Assembly (NCBI GenBank): GCA_023410055.1
Contig: JAEYQK010000068.1
Location: 1 to 64,000 of the forward strand
Source: Acidobacteriota bacterium
GTDB taxonomy: Bacteria; Acidobacteriota; Terriglobia; Terriglobales; Acidobacteriaceae
Direction of reading: 5' to 3'
DNA length: 64,000 nt
Position 1 is the stretch's first letter. The number at the start of each line of letters is the position of its first letter. A program made the translations under genes and the position numbers. Below, in pieces: positions 53,759 through 63,111 of the stretch. The notes beneath the pieces were generated by a model. The model ran no database searches and had not been told where the DNA came from. It saw nothing but the letters and a program-made list of their open reading frames with translations.

Positions 53759-54454
53759 TTACCTCTTTAACCCCGAATACGGTAAAGGGTCGCGCGCACC
53801 GGCCGCCTCAAATGCCCGCAAGCGCAAAACACAGCTTTCGCAGACACCACAGGCAGCATCTTCTCGGCTATAGCAACTCCACGTTAAATCGAATGGAGCA
53901 CCCAATTCAAGGCCAAGTCGCACGATTTCGGCCTTTCTCATGGATATCAGGGGTGCTACAACCTCGATTCTTCCTTCCTTGGTACCCGTACGAATTGCCT
54001 CGTTGAACGCCCTATAAAACTCAGGCCGACAGTCCGGATATCCCGAACTATCCTGTTCAACGGCACCAATCAGAATCTTTTCCGCACCCAGTACCTCCGC
54101 CCAACTGACCGCCGCCGCAAGCAGATTGGCATTGCGAAAGGGAACATACGTGACCGGAATCTGCTCACCGATGTCGCTGCCTGCTTGTGGGACGTCAATC
54201 GAATTATCGGTGAGCGCCGATCCGCCGATAGCCTGGAAAACGGGATTTCGCAGAATAAGCCTTTGTCTGATGCCAAGGCGGTCGCAAATACCTGAAAACG
54301 CGCGTCTTTCGCGTTCTTCAGTCCGTTGGCCGTAGTCGATATGCAGCGCCGCAGCATCGTAGTCCCTTGCCGCCAGCGCGGCGCAGACACACGAATCCAT
54401 CCCGCCACTCAGCAGGACCACCGCACGCTTTCGGCCAACTACATCTACACCCAT
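53759..54454 (-). CDS. queC: 7-cyano-7-deazaguanine synthase QueC
   Basis: A 231-residue QueC: the ATP-pyrophosphatase loop SGGMDS, YVPFRNANLL, EQDSSGYPDC and the zinc-binding cysteines in SCYSREDAACGVCESC. It converts 7-carboxy-7-deazaguanine to preQ0. It is the last gene of a queD-queE-queC set on this strand; the gaps between the genes hold repeats, so one transcript is likely but not certain. Confidence 0.97.
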   Translation of the reverse strand: MGVDVVGRKRAVVLLSGGMDSCVCAALAARDYDAAALHIDYGQRTEERERRAFSGICDRLGIRQRLILRNPVFQAIGGSALTDNSIDVPQAGSDIGEQIPVTYVPFRNANLLAAAVSWAEVLGAEKILIGAVEQDSSGYPDCRPEFYRAFNEAIRTGTKEGRIEVVAPLISMRKAEIVRLGLELGAPFDLTWSCYSREDAACGVCESCVLRLRAFEAAGARDPLPYSGLKR

Positions 54455-54507
54455 CCTGAAACTCTGATTCCTACTAATTTAGACACCAAAGCTGCTGCTT
54501 TTGAGCC

Positions 54508-54605
54508 AGCCCAGTTGAATTTTGAATTATGAGTTCCGAATTCCGAATTGTGAAGGGAAATTGCTGGCGCAGGGTGATAATCCAGAATTCGAAACTCAAG
54601 ACTCA
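54508..54605. repeat. Repeat-like sequence between queC and queE
   Basis: The gap carries short repeated words such as GAATTTTGAATTATGAG and GTTCCGAATTCCGAATTG, then TTCGAAACTCAAGACTC. It reads like minisatellite sequence and has no gene. Confidence 0.5.
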
Positions 54606-54612
54606 AAACTTA

Positions 54613-55344
54613 CTAGACCGACTTCAACGCCGGGTCCCAAACGAACTTGTGCACCTGCAAGCCCAGCCTCACGTTCAGGCCGTCTGCCAGAATCCACTCC
54701 GTTAGCTCGCGCGGATCAACCAGGCAATGCGAAGAGTCGCGCTGTCCGCTCGCGTCTTTGCGAAACGCCGGTGAAAAGATCACGTTCGCCACGCGCCCGC
54801 TCAATCCATGCTTCTGCGTGAACTCTCGCGCAAACTCGTAATCTTCGCGGCCGGCAATCACGAACTTAATTTCATCATGCGACTGGAGCGCGTCGAGGTT
54901 CTCCATGCGGAACTTCCCGCCTTCACCCGACTCCGGACACTTCACGTCGACGATCTTCACCACTTCCGGCGGAACGTTCTGCAACGGTCTCTCGCCGCTG
55001 GTCTCTATTAGCACCGTGTAGGTGTCCGCAATCAACCGCTGCATCAGCGGAACGACCTCGCGCTCCTGCAACATCGGCTCGCCACCAGTAATCTCAACGA
55101 GCGACCGTAGCGCCGCCGTCTCGGCGGCTGTCGCGTGGGCGTCTCGCCCACGTCCTATCGGCGCAATCTCCCTCACCCGCTCCACTACTTCTTCCACCGA
55201 CATCCGCGTGCCGCCCGTGAACGTATACTCGCTGTCGCACCACGCGCAACGCAGGTTGCATCCCGTCAGCCGCACGAAGACACACGGCAGCCCCGTGTAC
55301 GACGACTCACCTTGTATTGACCGGTAGATTTCCGTGATCAGCAT
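54613..55344 (-). CDS. queE: 7-carboxy-7-deazaguanine synthase QueE
   Basis: A 243-residue radical SAM enzyme with the CNLRCAWC cluster motif (Cx3Cx2C), SIQGESSYTGLP before it and EITGGEPMLQ after it. It forms 7-carboxy-7-deazaguanine from 6-carboxytetrahydropterin. The stretch GRGRDAHATAAETAALRS just before EITGGEP is encoded by a copy of the genome's palindromic repeat and is not a usual part of the family. The ATG at 55344 is preferred over 55359. Confidence 0.95.
   Translation of the reverse strand: MLITEIYRSIQGESSYTGLPCVFVRLTGCNLRCAWCDSEYTFTGGTRMSVEEVVERVREIAPIGRGRDAHATAAETAALRSLVEITGGEPMLQEREVVPLMQRLIADTYTVLIETSGERPLQNVPPEVVKIVDVKCPESGEGGKFRMENLDALQSHDEIKFVIAGREDYEFAREFTQKHGLSGRVANVIFSPAFRKDASGQRDSSHCLVDPRELTEWILADGLNVRLGLQVHKFVWDPALKSV
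55107..55153. repeat. Palindromic repeat inside queE
   Basis: GTAGCGCCGCCGTCTCGGCG (55107-55126) is a variant of the GTAGCGCCGGACTCC family (copies at 34299, 34337, 62649), directly followed by the stem CGTGGGCG/CGCCCACG (55134-55152). The length keeps queE in frame. Confidence 0.7.
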
Positions 55345-55350
55345 CAAAAA

Positions 55351-55460
55351 TCGGGCCATCTGGCCATTGAGTCATCGGGCGATTGAAAGAGCGTCTGTCC
55401 TTCGCGCTGAAAAAGGTGTTTTCGATGACGCGATGGCCCGATCACCCGATGGCTCGATTC
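55351..55460. repeat. Repeat-rich gap between queD and queE
   Basis: The gap holds TCGGGCCATCTGGCCATTG, GTCATCGGGCGATTG and CGATGGCCCGATCACCCGAT, words also found in the mfd insert. No gene is present. Confidence 0.65.
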
Positions 55461-55836
55461 ACTCGTAATACGTTGCCGTGGTTGTGTCGGTCTCCCACAG
55501 CTTAACCAGCTTTACGCGGACGCGTCGGTCCGTCGTCTTGCTCAGGCTGGCATTCAACTCGTCGTAGAAGTACTTCGCCATGTTTTCGGCCGACGGATTC
55601 ACCGTCGTGAACGGCTCGATCTCGTTGATCATCTGGTGATCGAGGCGGTCGATCACGTCGTTCATCGCGGCCTTCAACTCGCGGAAGTCCAGCAGCAGAC
55701 CGATGTTGTCGAGCTTCTCGCCCTGAAGCGTAATGCGCACCTTGTAATTATGCCCGTGCGGCTTCTCGCACTTGCCGCGGTATCCCCGCAGGTAGTGCCC
55801 CGAGGCAAAAGTATCTTCTACACTGACTTCAAACAT
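55459..55836 (-). CDS. queD: 6-carboxytetrahydropterin synthase QueD
   Basis: A 125-residue QueD of the PTPS family: zinc histidines in SGHYLRGYRGKCEKPHGHNY, LDFRELK in the middle, and a C-terminal LWETDTTTATYYE with the catalytic-type acidic residue. The substrate is 7,8-dihydroneopterin triphosphate. It is the first gene of the que set; folE and queF are not in the window. Confidence 0.96.
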   Translation of the reverse strand: MFEVSVEDTFASGHYLRGYRGKCEKPHGHNYKVRITLQGEKLDNIGLLLDFRELKAAMNDVIDRLDHQMINEIEPFTTVNPSAENMAKYFYDELNASLSKTTDRRVRVKLVKLWETDTTTATYYE

Positions 55837-55986
55837 AGATCCCCTTCACCGACCGCCCCAACGCGGAAAGCACGCCGGGCCCCCGCGAAGCGCAGGCCAG
55901 TACCAATGACGTTGCGCGAGGGACGTAACCAGCTATTTTAGCAGCAGATAGGCCACCAAGCCGCTACCCGCGACTGTGCCCTGGAG

Positions 55987-56817
55987 CTACTTCTTTGAGC
56001 GGAGCAGTTCTTCAACGTCGCCAAACCGGTCCGAAAGCAGGTTGAGCTTGTGGGCAAGACCCTGGATTTCCGAGTGCGCTCGCCGATTAACGTCGTAGTC
56101 CAGCTCGCCACGCAGACGGTCTTTTTTGTCCTGACGATTCTGGCTCATCATGATCACCGGCGCCTGCACAGCCGCGAGCATCGACAGAAACAGGTTCAGC
56201 AGGATGAATGGATACGGGTCCCACGCCTTCCCGCGGAGCACGAAATTCGCCGTGGTCCACAAGGCCAGAAAAGTGGCGAACATCCCAATGAATGTCCAGG
56301 AACCGCCAAACGTCGCGACGGAATCGGCAATGCGCTCGCCCAAAGTCGCCTGTTCCTCGATGATCTCGTTCGGGTGCCGGTTGGCGCGGACACGGACCAG
56401 TTGTTGCGCCGAATGGAACTGGCGTCCGAGAACTGCCAGCATGTCCATTCCCGCATGTGGCTTTCGCTGCAACAGGACGAAGATGTCTTCCTGATCCACC
56501 TCGATGCAAAGGGTCTCGGTTGTCGCAATCGCCTCCGTCTGGTGCACCGTCTGTTCGAGCATCGAAGCAAAGCCGAAGAACTCTCCCTCCTGCGGCTCCT
56601 GAACCACGACTTCCTGCTGGTCCTCGTCAATCGTGCTCACACGCACGCCACCTGACACCACCACATACGCGCAGTCCGCCGGATCGCCCATCTTGTAAAT
56701 GCGCTGGCGCGGCTGAAACGTTCTCAGTTCAACCTGCCCGGCCAGAACTGCGGTTTCGTCATCGTCAAGACGCGAGAACAAAGGAACTCTTTTAAGCACA
56801 TCAGCGGAACATGCCAT
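55987..56817 (-). CDS. cNMP-binding and DUF1003 membrane protein
   Basis: A 276-residue protein: a cyclic-nucleotide-binding domain (about 8-120, with GEFFGFASMLEQTVHQTEAIA) followed by DUF1003 (about 150-250) with ERIADSVATFGGSW, PFILLNLFLSMLAAVQAPVIMMSQNRQ (cited in part) and two membrane segments. It may sense a nucleotide signal at the membrane. AAGGAGA lies upstream of ATG 56817. Confidence 0.85.
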   Translation of the reverse strand: MACSADVLKRVPLFSRLDDDETAVLAGQVELRTFQPRQRIYKMGDPADCAYVVVSGGVRVSTIDEDQQEVVVQEPQEGEFFGFASMLEQTVHQTEAIATTETLCIEVDQEDIFVLLQRKPHAGMDMLAVLGRQFHSAQQLVRVRANRHPNEIIEEQATLGERIADSVATFGGSWTFIGMFATFLALWTTANFVLRGKAWDPYPFILLNLFLSMLAAVQAPVIMMSQNRQDKKDRLRGELDYDVNRRAHSEIQGLAHKLNLLSDRFGDVEELLRSKK

Positions 56818-57012
56818 CACACATCTCCTTGTCACAAACATAGCGCAAGGGCCCTGCAAGGCAATGGACTAATTGGTTCGTTCTTCGCTCCTCGTTGCTC
56901 CGGCGGCGCCATCCGGACAGCCACTGACGTGTTTGTTTCATCACCGAATCCTCATCTCTGGTCTGGTAGTCTGAAAGAGAGATGATTTTCGAGATGTGGA
57001 GTCGTGGGGCTG

Positions 57013-58314
57013 ATGCGTGAGTTTCTTCAACTGCTCAGCCGTAATCGGAATTACCGCTACACCTGGTTGGGCCAGATAGTCAGTGAAATCGGCGATCACT
57101 TCAACAACATAGCTGTCTTCGCGCTCGCCATGGAGTTGACCCATTCGGGCCGGGTGGTGGCCGGTATTATGCTTGCACGCGCCGTTCCCGCCATTACCAT
57201 CGGACCGCTTGCTGGGGTTCTGCTCGACCGCTTCGACCGCAAGCGAATAATGATCGCCAGCGATCTGGCGCGGGTCGTGATCGCCTTGGGGTTCATTCTC
57301 GCCGTCAGCTCGCACCGCGTGTGGATGTTATATCTCTTCAGCGGACTGCTCATGGTGGCGTCGCCGTTCTTCAGCGCCGGACGCGCGGCCATCCTGCCCA
57401 CGATCGCCACAGCCGAGGAGATCCACGCAGCCAACTCGCTGACGCAAACCACGCAGTGGATGACATTGACGATCGGAGCATTCCTCGGCGCGACAGTCAT
57501 TGCCATCGGCTACCATTGGGCCTTCATCCTGAATGCACTCTCGTTCGTCTTTTCCGCTTGGTGCATCTGGAATCTTCGCGCACCGGACGCCACCGGCTTC
57601 CGCGCCGTGCGCAAAGTGCGCTCTCCCGCCGACGAACAGATCCGGCCCTGGAATGAGTATCGCGACGGCCTGCGCTACATGTACTCCGTTCCGCTGGTGT
57701 TTGCCATTGCCATGCTCTCTGTCGGGTGGGCGACTGGAGGCGGCGCCGCACAGATCCTCTTCACGCTTTTCGGAGAACAGGTATTCAATCGTGGAGCCGC
57801 GGGCATCGGTGCTATCTGGGGTTGTGCCGGACTAGGCTTGCTCTTCGGCGGCATCTTCGCTAACTGGCTCAGCAAGCGCCTGTCATTTGAGCGTTACAAA
57901 CTCACCGTCTTCATCGACTACGTCGTCCACGGCTCGACCTACGTTCTCTTCGCTCGCGCCGGGCGCTTTGACATGGCCCTGCTCTTCATCTTTCTTTCCC
58001 GCGGAGGCATGGCCGTCAACTCGATTCTGAACTACTCGTACTTGCTCTCCACCGTGCCCAACCGCTATCGCGGACGCGTGTTCTCCACCATGGAGACTTT
58101 CACATGGACCATGATGATGATCTCGATGATGGTCGCTGGAATCGCGTCAACCCATTACGGCCCGCGCACGATCGGTACGGTCGCAGGCCTCCTCAGCTCA
58201 ACCACCGCCCTCTTCTGGGGTTGGGCCAACTGGACAGGACGACTACCCATCCCAGCACTAGCTTCGGTCGAAAGCTCCGCGCCGGAAGAACTTCAGCCGG
58301 ACCGCACTGTGTAG
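57013..58314 (+). CDS. MFS transporter (EntS/MFS_3 type)
   Basis: A 433-residue protein with about twelve membrane segments and the first-loop motif GVLLDRFDRKR (of the G-x3-D-R-x-G/R-R-R/K type) that marks MFS transporters; similar to EntS-like exporters. Substrate unknown. ATG at 57013 or GTG at 57004 can start it. It is divergent from the cNMP/DUF1003 gene, with a 195-bp gap. Confidence 0.85.
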   Translation: MREFLQLLSRNRNYRYTWLGQIVSEIGDHFNNIAVFALAMELTHSGRVVAGIMLARAVPAITIGPLAGVLLDRFDRKRIMIASDLARVVIALGFILAVSSHRVWMLYLFSGLLMVASPFFSAGRAAILPTIATAEEIHAANSLTQTTQWMTLTIGAFLGATVIAIGYHWAFILNALSFVFSAWCIWNLRAPDATGFRAVRKVRSPADEQIRPWNEYRDGLRYMYSVPLVFAIAMLSVGWATGGGAAQILFTLFGEQVFNRGAAGIGAIWGCAGLGLLFGGIFANWLSKRLSFERYKLTVFIDYVVHGSTYVLFARAGRFDMALLFIFLSRGGMAVNSILNYSYLLSTVPNRYRGRVFSTMETFTWTMMMISMMVAGIASTHYGPRTIGTVAGLLSSTTALFWGWANWTGRLPIPALASVESSAPEELQPDRTV

Positions 58315-58346
58315 CTCGATTCGCTGAGTTGTGCTGGGGATCTCCG

Positions 58347-58643
58347 CTATGCAGAGACAGAAACCGACTTCCGCCTGATCCTCCATAAATCCAGCGCCAG
58401 GCATCCTCCCCAGACAATCGCGCCGAATGCGACGATGCTGAACTCAAGACCGCCATACGGTTTCAAATCAACGTGCTGCCACACAATAAAAGAGACGAAG
58501 CACAGCACGTTGGCCAGGATCGCGGCTAACCGCGTAGGGACGTGCATTCTCCTGAGTATCCACGCCAATCCCCAGCTCATCAGCAACATGGCCGCCACGG
58601 TCACCAGCAGCAGGATGGCGATCTTCACTATGTGCACAAACAT
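58347..58643 (-). CDS. Small membrane protein (98 aa)
   Basis: A 98-residue protein with about three hydrophobic segments (residues 4-30, 38-58 and 68-88) and a basic end. Unknown family. It lies 27 bp downstream of the quinone oxidoreductase gene on the same strand and is probably cotranscribed with it. Confidence 0.65.
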   Translation of the reverse strand: MFVHIVKIAILLLVTVAAMLLMSWGLAWILRRMHVPTRLAAILANVLCFVSFIVWQHVDLKPYGGLEFSIVAFGAIVWGGCLALDLWRIRRKSVSVSA

Positions 58644-58670
58644 TGACTCCTTCCGTCGTCGCTGTATCGT

Positions 58671-59648
58671 TTATACAGCCAGCACAATCTTCCCGAAGTT
58701 CTTTTTCTCAAGCATCAATCGGTACGCTTCGGACATATCTTCCAGCTTCATCCGGTGTCCGACGACGGGTTTCAGCTTGCCCTCTTCGACCCACGGCATC
58801 AGCGTCGACGCGGCTTTCTGCATGATCTCGGGATAACTAATGAGCCGGCTGAGCCATAGTCCATGCACGCTGGTCATCCGGCCATAGAGCACAGCGCCGT
58901 TGACCTCCGGCTTCTGCCCGCTTGCCGCACCAATCAGAATGCATCGTCCGAGAAACGCCAGGCACTTCAGGCTCTTGGCCGTAGTTTCGCCACCGACGAC
59001 TTCAAAGACGCCATCCACGCCTTCGCCCTTCGTATGATCGCGGATCAATGCTTCCCAATCCTGACGCGTGTAGTTCAGGCCGTGGTCCAGGCCGAGTTCG
59101 AAGGCGCCCTGCAACTTTGCATCGGAAGACGATGTACCGTACATCTCGACCCCGAGCTGCTTTCCAATCTGAACCGCCGCCGTACCGACACCGCCAGCAA
59201 CAGCGTGGATCAACACCCGCGGTTTGCGCTTGTGGATCGGGCGCTCCGGATCGGCGTCATTGCCGGCCAGTCCAGCCTTCCAGTAGGCAAGATATGCCGT
59301 AAAGAAATTGACGGGAAACGCGGCGCACTCGACATCGCTGAAGCGTTTCGGAGCCGGCCAGATGCGCGTCTTCTTTGCCGCGAAGTATTCGGCGAAGGCC
59401 CCACTTTCGGCGTAGCCCATCACGCGTTCGCCCGTGTCCTCGCGAACGCCGCAGAATTCGCGGCCACCCACAAACGGAGTCTTCGGGCCTCCGGCATACT
59501 GCCCAGCCGTAGCGAGAATATCGGCGAAGTTCAGCCCGACAGCCGCTACCTTCACCAGTACTTCGTCCTGCTGTGGCTCGGGCTTGGGAACGTCCTGGAC
59601 CGCAAGTACTTCCGGTCCACCATTACGCGTGTTAACGATAGCTTTCAT
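58671..59648 (-). CDS. NADPH:quinone oxidoreductase (zinc-free MDR)
   Basis: A 325-residue medium-chain dehydrogenase/reductase: AAVGLNFADILATAGQY at the start (quinone reductase form), the nucleotide loop AVAGGVGTAAVQIGKQLG and GRCILIGAASG. The zinc ligands of alcohol dehydrogenases are absent, so it reduces quinones or enones with NADPH. Confidence 0.85.
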   Translation of the reverse strand: MKAIVNTRNGGPEVLAVQDVPKPEPQQDEVLVKVAAVGLNFADILATAGQYAGGPKTPFVGGREFCGVREDTGERVMGYAESGAFAEYFAAKKTRIWPAPKRFSDVECAAFPVNFFTAYLAYWKAGLAGNDADPERPIHKRKPRVLIHAVAGGVGTAAVQIGKQLGVEMYGTSSSDAKLQGAFELGLDHGLNYTRQDWEALIRDHTKGEGVDGVFEVVGGETTAKSLKCLAFLGRCILIGAASGQKPEVNGAVLYGRMTSVHGLWLSRLISYPEIMQKAASTLMPWVEEGKLKPVVGHRMKLEDMSEAYRLMLEKKNFGKIVLAV

Positions 59649-59777
59649 TTTGGCGGATTGTAACAGAGATCGTTCAAGAGTTGGTGAGTGGCGAGCACTA
59701 ACTGGAGTGAGCCCGCCACTCGTGAATCACAATTCACCAAATCATCACTCGTTTTTGCTACTCTGAATACCCACGAC

Positions 59778-60902
59778 ATGAATAAGCGCATCTACCTGCT
59801 CGCTCCCCTTACTGCTGCCATCTGGTTGGCTGGATGCGGCGCTCCGGGTGCTCCGCTGCCGCCTTCGCTTGAGTTGCCACGCCCGGTAGGTGACGTGACT
59901 GCGTCGCGCAAAGGGAACACCGTCTCCCTCCAATGGAGCGCCCCGACGCAAACGACCGACGGGCAGAATATCCGCGCAAGAAGAATCGGACCAGCTCAGA
60001 TCTGCCGCGGTATCGACGTGACTTCTATGACATCGTGCGTTCAGGAAGTAGGCCAGATTCCCACTGCTCAGGTTCCGCTGGCGAAGCCGGGACAGCGCTC
60101 TCAGCGCATGACCTTCAACGACACGTTGCCGGAGCAGGTGCAGCGAGAGCATCCGACCGGATTCGCGACCTATGCCGTCGCAATGCTGAACTCACGTGGC
60201 CGGAGTGCTGGAATGTCGAACCAGGTCAGAGTGCCCCTCGCGCCCGTGGTCGCGCCTCCTTCGGATGTAAAAGCCAATTTGGCTGCGGATGGAATTCATC
60301 TCACATTCCCCTGCACCGTGTGGACAAACAACACGTCACCATTGATGCACCATTACCGGATCTATCGCCGCGTCGAGGGGGCGCGGAACGCCGTGCTGAT
60401 CAAGGAATTCGGCGCTGACCGTTCGGTGACGGGCGCGCCGTTTGCGGTTTCCAACGTCGACTGCACACCGGTTGACAGCACAGTCGACTGGGAAAAGACG
60501 TACTCCTACCACATCACGCCAGTGACGGTCGTTAGCGAACACGGGAAGAACATTGCAACCGTCGAAGGAGACGATTCGCCTGAGATCATCGTGTTCGCAC
60601 ACGATGTATTCCCGCCTGCTCAGCCCAGCGGATTGCAGGCCGTTTACTCCGGTCCCGGACAGAAGCCCTTCATCGACCTGACTTGGGCCCCAAATACCGA
60701 CGCCGACCTCGCCGGTTACGACGTCTACCGCCGCGAAGAAGGACAGCAGCCCGTAAAGATCAGCACCGCGCTCGTGAAGGCACCTTCGTATCGCGACGAC
60801 AACGTGCAACCCGGACACACATACTTCTACTCCGTCGTCGCAGCCGATCTACGAGGTAATCAAAGCCAGAAATCAGAGGAAACGTCGGAGAGAGTTCCGT
60901 AA
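59778..60902 (+). CDS. Fibronectin type III lipoprotein
   Basis: A 374-residue lipoprotein: the lipobox LAGC at about residues 17-20 after MNKRIYLLAPLTAAIW, then two or three FN3 domains (VTASRKGNTVSLQWSAP, IDLTWAPNTDADLAGYDVYRR, cited in part). FN3 domains often bind polysaccharide or other proteins; the acidobacterial context suggests an envelope or secretion role. It is convergent with 60860-61135 and overlaps it by 43 nt. Confidence 0.82.
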   Translation: MNKRIYLLAPLTAAIWLAGCGAPGAPLPPSLELPRPVGDVTASRKGNTVSLQWSAPTQTTDGQNIRARRIGPAQICRGIDVTSMTSCVQEVGQIPTAQVPLAKPGQRSQRMTFNDTLPEQVQREHPTGFATYAVAMLNSRGRSAGMSNQVRVPLAPVVAPPSDVKANLAADGIHLTFPCTVWTNNTSPLMHHYRIYRRVEGARNAVLIKEFGADRSVTGAPFAVSNVDCTPVDSTVDWEKTYSYHITPVTVVSEHGKNIATVEGDDSPEIIVFAHDVFPPAQPSGLQAVYSGPGQKPFIDLTWAPNTDADLAGYDVYRREEGQQPVKISTALVKAPSYRDDNVQPGHTYFYSVVAADLRGNQSQKSEETSERVP

Positions 60903-61135
60903 AATCGGCCCCTCCGGCTCCTTGAAAAACGTGACTTGCTGCCCACGGCTTGGCCTTTCGGCTCGTGCAGCGCCAGCTTGGCCGAGGCGATCACGAGTTC
61001 CTTCTCGTCCTTTGGTGCCTCGGTCCAGTCCCACTGGCGCGAGTGCTCTGGAGCCTCGCCGTAGAGGGCGGCCAAGACGTTCTTGTACAGATAAATTGCT
61101 TTCGCGAATTGTTCGGCCGAATTGCGATCTGTCAT
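60860..61135 (-). CDS. Small hypothetical protein (91 aa)
   Basis: A 91-residue protein starting MTDRNSAEQFAKAIYLYKNVL; AAGGAC lies 3 nt before the ATG. It begins 8 bp after the outer-membrane gene's stop, so it is the second gene of that unit. Its last ~14 codons overlap the convergent lipoprotein gene. The basic C-terminal half and the overlap mean the true end could be less reliable. No family is recognised. Confidence 0.6.
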   Translation of the reverse strand: MTDRNSAEQFAKAIYLYKNVLAALYGEAPEHSRQWDWTEAPKDEKELVIASAKLALHEPKGQAVGSKSRFSRSRRGRFYGTLSDVSSDFWL

Positions 61136-61143
61136 AAGTCCTT

Positions 61144-62376
61144 TTAGAACATGAACCCGGCTTCGACGACGCCGCGCGGCTGAGTGCGTTCAGTGCCGAG
61201 ACTTCCGAAGGCTGAGCCCGGAGTGAAGTCGCGAGCGCGTACGTAGGCGATGTCGGCGCGGGTGAAGAAGTGCTTGTGCTGATACGTCGGCGTTAGCGTG
61301 GCCGACCACGCCGCGCTTCCGGGACCGTAGAGCAGATTGACCGCGCCCTCGGTGGGGCTGCCGGTGGCGGTGATGTATTCGCCGCGTCCGGCAAGCGAGA
61401 AGCCGTGGCCGATGGTGCGGCTGAGCAACATGGCTCCACCGTAGGTCGAGGCACCGCGAGTGATCCCGATCCTCGGATTCGTCGGCACGTTGGTGAACTG
61501 CACGTAGGGATTCGCGATCCACTTGCCCTTCGTGTAGGTGTAAGAGACCACGTACATCGTGCTGTTGTTCTGGACCGGCGTGGCCAGGCTGGTAAATTTC
61601 GTCTCGCCTAGATTGCCCATACCCTGGAACGACACGCTGTGCGGACCATTCGTGTACGTCAGCGAACCGCTCAGCCACGAGTAGCGGTTCGAGAAGAACC
61701 CATCGTTCCAACTCAACGAAGCCGTGAACTTGCCCAGCGTCTGATTAAGCTGAATACCGCGGTTAATTGCGTTCTCCTGGTTCCAAAGCAGTCCGCGCTG
61801 AACGTTCATATTCTGGAAGTCAAACGTGTATTCCGCCCCCATGAGCGTCGGCAGTGAGCCGATTTGTATAGACGTGGTCTTCGTCGGCGAGAACTTCAGG
61901 TATGCCACCGGCACTGGTCCCCAAAGGTCGGTGATCTGCCTATCGGTCTGAATGAACGGCGCACCCAGCGAGACAACGTTGTAGGCACCAGCTTGTATGT
62001 AGAACTGGAACCAGCCCGACGCTTTCTGGAAGTAGACCTGTCCGTTGTTGACGGCGGGGTGCGAGGCTTCGTCTCCCGCAAAGTAGTTGCCCTGCCACAT
62101 GCCGATTGCACTTGCAACGCCGTCGAGGTTGAGCTTGCCTAACGGTCCGGCTTCAAAGGCGACCGATGACGGTGGCTGTAACGGTCCGACAAAAGTGGGG
62201 GTTGTAGGTGACGATGATGCCGGGACCGCCTGGTCTGACGGCGCCTGCGGCGCAGAGCTGTTCGACTGCTGGCCCGTCGGCTGTCCTTGCTCGGCTGTGT
62301 TCTGCTGAGCGACGAGGTACGTCGCGCCGAGAAAAAGAATAATGACCATCGTCCAGATGTGCTGCTTTGCCTTCAT
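61144..62376 (-). CDS. Outer-membrane beta-barrel protein
   Basis: A 410-residue protein with a signal peptide (MKAKQHIWTMVIILFLGATYLVA), a serine/glutamine/proline-rich linker to about residue 65 and a region of alternating strands (WQGNYFAGDEA, GWFQFYIQAGAYN, WSATLTPTYQHKHFFTRADIAYVRARDF, cited in part) that ends in phenylalanine (EAGFMF), the typical signal for barrel assembly. It resembles the porin-like BBP2 group. GGGGAG precedes ATG 62376. Confidence 0.8.
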   Translation of the reverse strand: MKAKQHIWTMVIILFLGATYLVAQQNTAEQGQPTGQQSNSSAPQAPSDQAVPASSSPTTPTFVGPLQPPSSVAFEAGPLGKLNLDGVASAIGMWQGNYFAGDEASHPAVNNGQVYFQKASGWFQFYIQAGAYNVVSLGAPFIQTDRQITDLWGPVPVAYLKFSPTKTTSIQIGSLPTLMGAEYTFDFQNMNVQRGLLWNQENAINRGIQLNQTLGKFTASLSWNDGFFSNRYSWLSGSLTYTNGPHSVSFQGMGNLGETKFTSLATPVQNNSTMYVVSYTYTKGKWIANPYVQFTNVPTNPRIGITRGASTYGGAMLLSRTIGHGFSLAGRGEYITATGSPTEGAVNLLYGPGSAAWSATLTPTYQHKHFFTRADIAYVRARDFTPGSAFGSLGTERTQPRGVVEAGFMF

Positions 62377-62889
62377 GACTTGCTCCCCTAATTCCATCGT
62401 CCTGTTTTCGGATGCCCCACGTTTCGGCCAAACATTAAAAAGTCCATAAAACGTGGGGCCCTTCGTCGCGTTCGCACTCGCGGTGACGAACCTGCTACAA
62501 CGAATGGGAAGCGAGGTCCTGCCCTCGTGCTGCCATCGAGCGGGATGAATCGTTTCGCTTGTGAGCATCGGAAGTCTTTTCACAAATTGCGTTTATGCCG
62601 GGAATAACGGCGCTCTATATCGTAGGCCGATATATCGCAGGCGGACTTGTAGCGCCGGACTCCAGTCCGGCGAATCGGTCGACATGGACGTCGGCTCTAC
62701 GGCTTGCCCCCGCAGCCGCGAAACCCGGAGCAGCGCGCCGAGGCCGTACGGGCCTACTTGGTGCAGTCCGGCGGCGTACCCGATGACGGTTTGGGAAGGG
62801 CACGGCTTCAGCCGTGCCGAACGCTGGCGCAGAGAATTGGGGCTTAAGCCCCTGAGGTCCATATCAACTCTGGTGCCTTAAGCGCCGGC
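62377..62889. repeat. 513-bp gap with several palindromes
   Basis: No gene. It holds GCCCCACGTT/AACGTGGGGC (62414-62423 with 62450-62459), one GTAG plus CGCCGGACTCCAGTCCGG copy (62649-62671), GGCACGGC/GCCGTGCC (62799-62818) and GGGGCTTAAGCCCC (62839-62852). These are the families seen elsewhere in the window. The promoter of the outer-membrane gene should lie near 62400-62560. Confidence 0.75.
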
Positions 62890-63111
62890 TTACTCGTTCG
62901 TCTCTTTCGCTTCCTTGCGCCACTTTGAGATGTTGCGAGCGTAAAGCGCCATGCAGACGATGTTGGCGGGGATCAGTCCCCACTGTTTCGCGTCCCGGGC
63001 CAGGATGCAGATGAGTCCGCTGTTGAGGGTTGCAACGGCAAAGCCCTCCCAGCGCTTTTTGCCTACCAGCGCGGTCGAGACAAGGGTCAGTATGCAGGAA
63101 AGATAATCCAT
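62890..63111 (-). CDS. Small membrane protein (73 aa)
   Basis: A 73-residue protein with two hydrophobic segments (LSCILTLVSTALVG and IPANIVCMALYA) and a basic, lysine-rich end. It resembles small PnuC-like or holin-sized membrane proteins, but no family is assigned. The ribosome binding site is weak. It lies 80 bp downstream of the DUF2207-like gene on the same strand. Confidence 0.5.
   Translation of the reverse strand: MDYLSCILTLVSTALVGKKRWEGFAVATLNSGLICILARDAKQWGLIPANIVCMALYARNISKWRKEAKETNE

Noticed and set aside
55837..55986. preQ1 riboswitch before queD
   Set aside because: No convincing preQ1 hairpin-pseudoknot layout could be made out in the upstream sequence.
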